Part shown: piece by piece, positions 59,048 to 64,000 of the stretch
How the letters are laid out: every line of letters starts with the position of its first letter
Position numbering within the stretch: position 1 is the first letter of the stretch
Assembly: GCA_039034015.1 (NCBI GenBank)
Contig: JBCCBM010000015.1
Location: 29,075-93,074, forward strand
Origin: Acuticoccus sp039034015
Lineage (GTDB): Bacteria; Pseudomonadota; Alphaproteobacteria; Rhizobiales; Amorphaceae
Reading direction: 5' to 3'
Length of the DNA: 64,000 nucleotides
The notes under the pieces: generated by a model
Database searches by the model: none
Told to the model about the DNA's origin: nothing
Seen by the model: only the letters and a program-made list of their open reading frames with translations
Translations under genes and position numbers: made by a program

Positions 59048-60169
59048 CTATCGATGGGGAGCATCAATGCCTGTTTCGCGGGTGTGGGGCGGGAGGCGGG
59101 AGAGCGAGGCGGCAAGTCGCACGAGGCCGGGTTGGAGGCGGGCGGCGGACATGAGGGTGGCTGCGCCTGGTCCGCTGCATGCGAGATGGGAAAGCACGCC
59201 GCTCAAGCGGACGCGGTGCCGGGCGGCGGCGGTTGCTTTGCGGAGCGCCGCGCGCGCCTTGTCGGGATCGGCGAGTTGAGCGCCGAGGTCTGCGCCGGTG
59301 GTGAGCGCAATGGCCATCCCCTCCCCCAGGATCGACGCGATCACTGCGGCTTGGTCGCCCACATAGTGCGGCCGGGATGGGTGTGCTTTGCGGACCATGC
59401 CGTAGGGGATGTTCGCGGTCGCGTGGGTCTCGCCGGCGAGGGCGCCGAGGGTGGCCGACAGATGGGGGGCAGCGCACGCCGCGGATGCGAACGCCCCGTC
59501 CACCCCGTGGCGGCGGACGTGCGCGCGGGTGACGGCAAGGCAGACGTTGAGCCGACCGTCTTCGATGGGCTGGATGCCGGCATAACCGCCTGGGAAGAGA
59601 GCGAGATCGATGACGGGTTCGGGCGTTCGCGCCGGCACCACAAGGCGCTTGAGGCCGACCATCGCGCCGTGGACGCCAGACGGGCGGGCGTGTCCGCGAA
59701 GGTCGGTCTTGCCCGTTGCGATGACGAGGCGGTCGGTGTTCAGCGCGCCGCAGCTCGCGTCGATGTGCCATCGGCCCGCGCGCGCGGCGGTCGGCGGGGC
59801 CTGGCCGGCATCGCGGACACGAACGCCCCGGCGCACGACGGCACCGGCCTCGGCGGCGGCATCAAGCATTGCCGCGTCCAGGGTTTTTCGGGACAGCGAA
59901 ACGGCGCGAAACGGCAGAATGGCCTCCACCGGTGCGCCGCCGGCTGAGACGCGCACGCGGTCGAGGGGGACAGCGCCCAGCTGCAGCGGACAGACCCCGA
60001 GAGCGCGAAGCGCCTCAATGGTCGACACGCTCAAGAATTCGCCGCACACCTTGTGTTTGGGGATGGCCTCTCGCTCCAGAACCGTGGCCTGGAGGCCGGC
60101 ACGTGCTGCCGAAATCGCCGTTGCAGCGCCGGCAAGGCCACCCCCGATGATGACGGCATCACAGCGCAT
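59048..60169 (-). CDS. FAD-dependent oxidoreductase, geranylgeranyl-reductase-like
   Basis: A 373-residue flavoprotein. The N-terminal dinucleotide motif is DAVIIGGGLAGAATAISAARAG, then a CGEFLS region (KHKVCGEFLSVSTIEALRALG) typical of the geranylgeranyl reductase/halogenase-like group, and a C-terminal FAD motif GDQAAVIASILGEGMAIALTTGADL. The ATG at 60169 gives MRCDAVIIGGG. It is on the same strand as a methyltransferase and a type III polyketide synthase, so it probably oxidises or reduces the polyketide product. A 443-base gap separates it from the methyltransferase gene. Confidence 0.85.
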   Translation of the reverse strand: MRCDAVIIGGGLAGAATAISAARAGLQATVLEREAIPKHKVCGEFLSVSTIEALRALGVCPLQLGAVPLDRVRVSAGGAPVEAILPFRAVSLSRKTLDAAMLDAAAEAGAVVRRGVRVRDAGQAPPTAARAGRWHIDASCGALNTDRLVIATGKTDLRGHARPSGVHGAMVGLKRLVVPARTPEPVIDLALFPGGYAGIQPIEDGRLNVCLAVTRAHVRRHGVDGAFASAACAAPHLSATLGALAGETHATANIPYGMVRKAHPSRPHYVGDQAAVIASILGEGMAIALTTGADLGAQLADPDKARAALRKATAAARHRVRLSGVLSHLACSGPGAATLMSAARLQPGLVRLAASLSRLPPHTRETGIDAPHR

Positions 60170-60612
60170 GGGATGGCCCCAGCTTTGGGCGCATCGAGCC
60201 GGATGGCGCGGCATCGCAGCTGGGCTCTATCCGCGTGCGTTGTCCAAGGTCCGCGCGAAAGCCGCCGGCTGCCTCGTTGGCGTTGCTCAGGGTAGCCCGG
60301 TTCTTCGAGGTCAGGCAATCGGTCGCGCCATCCGCCGCCCGGCCATCGTGCGCGCTTTGGACCCCTGCGGCGGTGAGAACGGCATATCGTCTCGGTCGGC
60401 GCAGGTGCGGCCGAAAAAGGCAGGTGGCGAGACGCCCAACCGCTGCTGTTGGGGCACATTGGCCAGACCCGATTGGTGCCAAAGCCGGGCCGGAGCGGCG
60501 AAACGCGGTTGCCGCGCTGTTGTTGCGACCAGCCATCGCGTTTAGCGCGAAAGCCAACCCTGCGGTACGCGACGGCCCGCCCGCACAGAGCGTGGCGCCC
60601 GTGCAAATGCGC
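60170..60612. other. Long gap within the polyketide gene cluster
   Basis: No convincing gene is seen in these 443 bases on either strand; the open frames lack homology and start signals. Given the tight GTGA coupling of the two genes upstream, the gap stands out. It may hold a separate promoter for the oxidoreductase gene or the remains of a lost gene. Confidence 0.5.
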
Positions 60613-61341
60613 TTAACCTGGACCATGGACCTTCCCCACACACAGGCGGAACGGGGCGCCGATGAAGGTGGTTGCGCCGTGAACCGAGGCCTCTGCCAAA
60701 CGCTCCGACCAGTCGCGCCGGCGAAACGCACGGGCGAAGGACACCGGGCCGTCATGGCGCACGATGGGATGTTGGCGCAAAACCGTGGCGAGCGCGCCAA
60801 AACCAACCGCGGCGAAGCGGCTGCGGTAAAGATCGTTGATGAACCAACCCCGGCGCGCGGCGCCGTCCATGAGGCGCAGGAAGGCCACAACCTCATCATC
60901 CTCCAGGTGATGGGTGAAAAGGCTGCAGGTGATGACGTCGAACGGCTCTTGGATGGCAAGCGTGCGCGCGTCAGCCGTGATGTAGCGCAGGTCAATCCCG
61001 CGCGGGGGCGCGCCAACCGATGCGGCCAGGCGGCCTGCAAGGGGGTTGAGATCCGCGCCCGTCAGGTTCGCGCGGATGCCCCGGCGCGCCAGACCGCGGG
61101 CAAGGGCACGAAGGCCGTCGCCATACCCCGAGCCGACGTCTAACACGCGAAGGGGCGCGCCCTCGCGCGCGGCCAGCGATGCGACGAAACGCACAGTGGG
61201 ACCGTGCCCCAGCGACCAACGGTTCACCCGCGCAAGGCTTTTGAGGCAAGCGTGGAGCGTTGCCTCATCCTCCAGCGTGTCCATGCGCTCGGGCAGCGCA
61301 TGGGGCGGAGTGCGGGCCGCGAAGGAGCGCGGAAGGCTCAC
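60613..61341 (-). CDS. Class I SAM-dependent methyltransferase
   Basis: A 242-residue methyltransferase. Motif I is LRVLDVGSGYGDGLRAL, followed by LTGADLNPLAGRLAA (acidic residue after strand 2) and FDVITCSLFTHHLEDDEVVAFLRLM (motif IV and after). It starts at the GTG at 61341, overlapping the polyketide synthase stop (GTGA). In similar clusters this enzyme O- or C-methylates the alkylpyrone or alkylresorcinol made by the type III synthase. Confidence 0.87.
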   Translation of the reverse strand: MSLPRSFAARTPPHALPERMDTLEDEATLHACLKSLARVNRWSLGHGPTVRFVASLAAREGAPLRVLDVGSGYGDGLRALARGLARRGIRANLTGADLNPLAGRLAASVGAPPRGIDLRYITADARTLAIQEPFDVITCSLFTHHLEDDEVVAFLRLMDGAARRGWFINDLYRSRFAAVGFGALATVLRQHPIVRHDGPVSFARAFRRRDWSERLAEASVHGATTFIGAPFRLCVGKVHGPG

Positions 61342-62402
61342 GGCGCGGCCACCGAAAAGCGCATGCCCTCCGCCGTCAAGCCAGGCCCAAAGGCGAACGC
61401 CAGCCCCGGCAGGCCGGGCGCAGGGGCGCCGCGCAGCATCTCGGCAAGCACGAACATGATGCTCGGGGAGGACATGTTGCCAAAGTCGCGCAGGACCGTT
61501 CGGGAGGCGGAAAGCGCGCGGTCGGGGAGGCCGAGCGAACGGTCAACAGCGTCCAGCACGGAACGGCCGCCGGGGTGGACAGCCCAAAGGTCGACGGGGT
61601 TTCCCTCGGTCAGCGTGTCGACCGCCTCCGGCAGCGCGGTCCCCAAAACGCCTGGCACTTCGCCGGAAAGGCGCATGTCAAACCCGCGCTCGCCGATGTG
61701 CCAGGTGATGAGATCGTCGGCGGCGGGGATGACGGCGGTCTTGAACCCATCAAGCCGCAGGCCCGTGGGCTCGGCCGTCACGAGGGCGGCCGCGCACCCA
61801 TCGCCGAAAATCATGAACGAGAGCACCACCTCAAGGTCGTCCGTCTCCTGGAGGTGCAGCGAGCAAAGCTCCACCGAGACCACCAGCACGCGGGCCGATG
61901 GATCGTCCCGCACGATGGCGCGGGAAAGGCGGAGCGCGTTGATGGCCGCATAACACCCCATGAAGCCGATGAGCGTGCGCTCCGTCGAAAGCGGCAGGCC
62001 GAGCCGGGCGAGGAGCTGAAGGTCGACCCCGGGCGCGGCAAACCCGGTGCAGGAGGTGACGATGAGGTGCGTTGTGCCATCCAGCGCGCCATCGGGGAGG
62101 GCGCGGGCGGCGCGGGCGGCGAGGCTTGCCGCCTCGCGGTCGTAGATCTTCATGCGCGCGGCGGTCGTTGGGAAGGCGCCGAGGCGGTAAAAGCCTTCCG
62201 TGTCGAGCGCGCCGGTGGCGGACGGGTTTTCGCAGGGTTTTAGCACGGCGTGGCGGCGCGAAATGCCGGACCGCTGGCTCATCCGGCTTAGGATCGTGCG
62301 GCGGCGATCGGTGATCTGGCGACGCGCAAAATCTTCAAACCGCGAGTGGACCTCGTGGGGGGGCACCGCCGTTGCGATGGCGTTGATGTAAGCCTCAGAC
62401 AC
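61338..62402 (-). CDS. Type III polyketide synthase (chalcone synthase-like)
   Basis: A 354-residue homodimeric condensing enzyme. The triad is C150 (GFMGCYAAINAL), H276 (WAVHPGGRSVLDAV) and N309 (RDFGNMSSPSIMF). The N-terminus INAIATAVPPHEV and GISRRHAV are typical of bacterial alkylpyrone/alkylresorcinol synthases. It extends an acyl starter with malonyl-CoA. It heads a likely operon with a methyltransferase and a flavin oxidoreductase. The product is probably an alkylresorcinol or quinone-like lipid, an inference from gene content. Confidence 0.92.
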   Translation of the reverse strand: MSEAYINAIATAVPPHEVHSRFEDFARRQITDRRRTILSRMSQRSGISRRHAVLKPCENPSATGALDTEGFYRLGAFPTTAARMKIYDREAASLAARAARALPDGALDGTTHLIVTSCTGFAAPGVDLQLLARLGLPLSTERTLIGFMGCYAAINALRLSRAIVRDDPSARVLVVSVELCSLHLQETDDLEVVLSFMIFGDGCAAALVTAEPTGLRLDGFKTAVIPAADDLITWHIGERGFDMRLSGEVPGVLGTALPEAVDTLTEGNPVDLWAVHPGGRSVLDAVDRSLGLPDRALSASRTVLRDFGNMSSPSIMFVLAEMLRGAPAPGLPGLAFAFGPGLTAEGMRFSVAAP

Positions 62403-62494
62403 CGAAGTGTCGTGCGCCGGCCGGCGGGGGAGCGCAATTCAAAAAACGTCGCAGCGGCGTGTTCGCGGTGTGCAACTGCGACCGACGACCGTCT

Positions 62495-62512
62495 CGGCCG
62501 ATCCACCGGCCG
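62495..62512 (-). terminator. Short hairpin after otsA
   Basis: CGGCCG and CGGCCG flank a 6-base loop immediately after the otsA stop codon. The stem is only 6 bp and lacks a U-tract, so termination by it alone is doubtful. Confidence 0.3.
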
Positions 62513-63904
62513 TTAGGGCGCGCGGCGCGTCGCATGGGTGTCGACAAGGCGATCCAGGAAGGCGCGGGCCCAGCTGGACGCGGTGTTGGTGACGACGTTG
62601 TGATAAAGCCGGCCGAAGCGATCCTTGCGCTCATCAAGCGGCATTTGGATTGCCGCGCGCAGGGATTCGGCCAGCTCGTCGATGGAGTACGGGTTGACGA
62701 TAAGGGCGTCGGGCATCTCTTCCGCCGCACCGGCGAAGCGGGAGAGGATCAAAACGCCAGGATTTTCAGGGTCTTGTGCGGCAATATACTCTTTCGCCAC
62801 AAGGTTCATACCATCGCGCAGCGGCGTCACAAGCCCAACCGCCGACCCGCGGTAAATGCCGGCCAGCGACCGTCGCGGGAACGAGCGCGACATGAATTGG
62901 ATCGGCGTCCAATCGAGGTCTGAGAATTTGCCGTTGATGCGGCCGGACAGCCCTTCCAGCGACTGCTGAATCTCAAAATAGGCGCGCACCTCTGAGCGTG
63001 AGGGCGGTGCAATCTGCAGGAGCGTCACCTCGCCCTTGTGTTCAGGGTATAGCTCCAGCAACCGCTCAAACGCCATGAAGCGTTCGGGGAGACCTTTCGA
63101 ATAGTCGATCCGATCAACGCCGATAATTTGTTTGCGATCTTCGAGCTCACTGCGCACCATGCGCAAGTTTTCGCCGCCCTCCTTGGTTTCGTGGAACTTT
63201 GAGAACGCGCCCGCGTCAATGCCAATCGGGAACGCGTCGGCGTGGACATTGCGGCCCATGGCGGTAATGGACCCGTCCTCTTCGCGAACCCCGTCGGCCT
63301 CTTCCAAAAGGTAACGCTCGAACGCGGCAAGGTGGTTCTTGGTTTGAAAGCCCACCACGTCATAGGCGCACATGGCGTGCACCATCTTTTTGTGGTTGGG
63401 GAGCGCGGTCAAAACCTCCGGCACCGGGAAAGGGATGTGGAGGAAAAAGCCGACTGGGTTTTTGAGGCCCGCGGCGCGCAGCATGTCGCCCAGCAGGAAG
63501 AAGTGGTAGTCTTGCACCCACACAATATCGTCCGGGCGCAGGAGGGGGAGGAGGCGGGCGGCAAACCGCTCGTTGACGCGCCGATACCCCTCCTCGAGCC
63601 GGCGGTCGAAGTTGGTGAGATCGAGGCGGTAGTGCATGGTCGGCCACAGGGCGCGGTTGGCAAACCCTGCGTAGAACTCGTCATAGTCCACCTGCGCCAC
63701 GTCGATGGTGGCGGTGGAGACGTTGCCGTCCTCGTTGAATTTGAGGGCGCCGTAGGTGCCTTGATCGGACACTGCGCCCGACCAGCCGAACCACAGGCCG
63801 CCCCGCTCGCGCAGCACGTCGACGAGGGCGACCGCAAGGCCCCCCGCGCGGCCAGTGTCGGTGAGTGGACCCACTCGGTTGGACACCACGACGATGCGCT
63901 GCAT
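62513..63904 (-). CDS. otsA: Alpha,alpha-trehalose-phosphate synthase (UDP-forming)
   Basis: A 463-residue GT20 enzyme joining UDP-glucose and glucose-6-phosphate to trehalose-6-phosphate. Motifs are VVVSNRVGPL, RAGGLAVALVDVL, GLWFGWSG, LWPTMHYRLD, VWVQDYHFFLLGDMLR, FFLHIPFPVPEVL, IGVDRIDYSKGLPERFMAFERLL and, near the end, LVTPLRDGMNLVAKEYIAAQ. Length matches the family. It serves osmotic and desiccation tolerance. No trehalose-phosphatase (otsB) is seen within the window. Confidence 0.95.
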   Translation of the reverse strand: MQRIVVVSNRVGPLTDTGRAGGLAVALVDVLRERGGLWFGWSGAVSDQGTYGALKFNEDGNVSTATIDVAQVDYDEFYAGFANRALWPTMHYRLDLTNFDRRLEEGYRRVNERFAARLLPLLRPDDIVWVQDYHFFLLGDMLRAAGLKNPVGFFLHIPFPVPEVLTALPNHKKMVHAMCAYDVVGFQTKNHLAAFERYLLEEADGVREEDGSITAMGRNVHADAFPIGIDAGAFSKFHETKEGGENLRMVRSELEDRKQIIGVDRIDYSKGLPERFMAFERLLELYPEHKGEVTLLQIAPPSRSEVRAYFEIQQSLEGLSGRINGKFSDLDWTPIQFMSRSFPRRSLAGIYRGSAVGLVTPLRDGMNLVAKEYIAAQDPENPGVLILSRFAGAAEEMPDALIVNPYSIDELAESLRAAIQMPLDERKDRFGRLYHNVVTNTASSWARAFLDRLVDTHATRRAP

Positions 63905-63940
63905 GGACGGCTCCCGGCGTTTCTTGAGCGGCCCCGAACT

Positions 63941-63954
63941 GTTGGCGCGCCAAC
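63941..63954. promoter_or_regulatory. Perfect 14-bp palindrome upstream of otsA
   Basis: GTTGGCGCGCCAAC is a perfect palindrome 37 bases before the otsA ATG. Its position suits an operator overlapping the promoter, but GC-rich palindromes arise by chance fairly often at this composition. Confidence 0.4.
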
Positions 63955-64000
63955 GTTAGGGGCCCGCGGTTTGCCAAGTACGGGGGGGTGCACCGGGCCC

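Noticed and set aside
60170..60612. An additional gene between the methyltransferase and flavoenzyme genes
   Set aside because: Frames on both strands were read; none has recognisable sequence, signal peptide or ribosome-binding site.

Overview
The window looks like a chromosomal segment of a high-GC alphaproteobacterium, most likely Hyphomicrobiales (Rhizobiales). This is inferred from several features: a short ProRS of the alphaproteobacterial type, the order proS-lolC-lolD-dnaE, a nuoABCD block, ptsP, and two perfect CtrA-type motifs (TTAA-N7-TTAA). The many TRAP and ABC importers with matching catabolic enzymes suit a marine or otherwise oligotrophic heterotroph. Genus cannot be fixed from the sequence alone. 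No insertion sequence, phage block, CRISPR array or rRNA operon was seen.

Layout. 1-1.4 kb: the end-truncated gene of a DNA-repair metallophosphoesterase and tRNA-Val(CAC). 1.4-7.4 kb: an acyl-CoA ligase / acyl-CoA dehydrogenase / GST operon, a DUF3253 gene, then YdcF, aldo/keto reductase and a variant ClpP. 7.7-9.4 kb: an IsdG-type haem monooxygenase, a His-rich secreted peptide with a CtrA box, and a sensor-like protein without a DNA-binding domain. 9.5-14.3 kb: mmsA, a small secreted protein, a carbamoylase-type Zn hydrolase and an amidase. 14.3-21.3 kb: a pair of nested palindromes, ubiG, aspartokinase, ptsP, and a periplasmic PDC-like sensor overlapping a chemoreceptor. 21.3-33.5 kb: two TRAP transporters. 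The second lies in a catabolic run with a phytanoyl-CoA dioxygenase-type enzyme, a HIBADH-type dehydrogenase, a TIM-barrel isomerase and a Gfo/Idh/MocA oxidoreductase.

33.5-39.8 kb is the most striking locus. It is a five-gene Urt/Liv/Fmd-type ABC importer whose last gene encodes one 777-residue polypeptide: a LivF/UrtE-type ATPase joined in frame to a complete amidase. The amidase keeps the Lys-Ser-Ser triad spacing of nitrile-pathway amidases. This predicts an importer physically tethered to the enzyme that hydrolyses its cargo. A flotillin gene lies immediately upstream on the same strand.

41.6-51.4 kb: tRNA-Lys, a CtrA-boxed degenerate GGDEF protein, and nuoABC-GFA-nuoD with no nuoE-N following. 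Next come tRNA-Asp, a LysM/secreted-protein pair, tRNA-Val(TAC), and a UbiA-HAD-GtrA operon facing a GT-C-like membrane protein. That last group resembles the decaprenyl-phosphoryl-arabinose pathway. 51.6-58.5 kb: housekeeping proS, lolC, lolD and dnaE. 59.0-64 kb: a type III polyketide synthase, methyltransferase and geranylgeranyl-reductase-like flavoenzyme, then otsA (trehalose-6-phosphate synthase).

Many neighbouring genes overlap by 1-4 bases (ATGA, GTGA, TTGA or TAATG), so several operons are probably translationally coupled. Strong hairpins separate the substrate-binding-protein gene from the permease genes in both the amide ABC operon and the second TRAP operon. This is consistent with higher expression of the binding protein.
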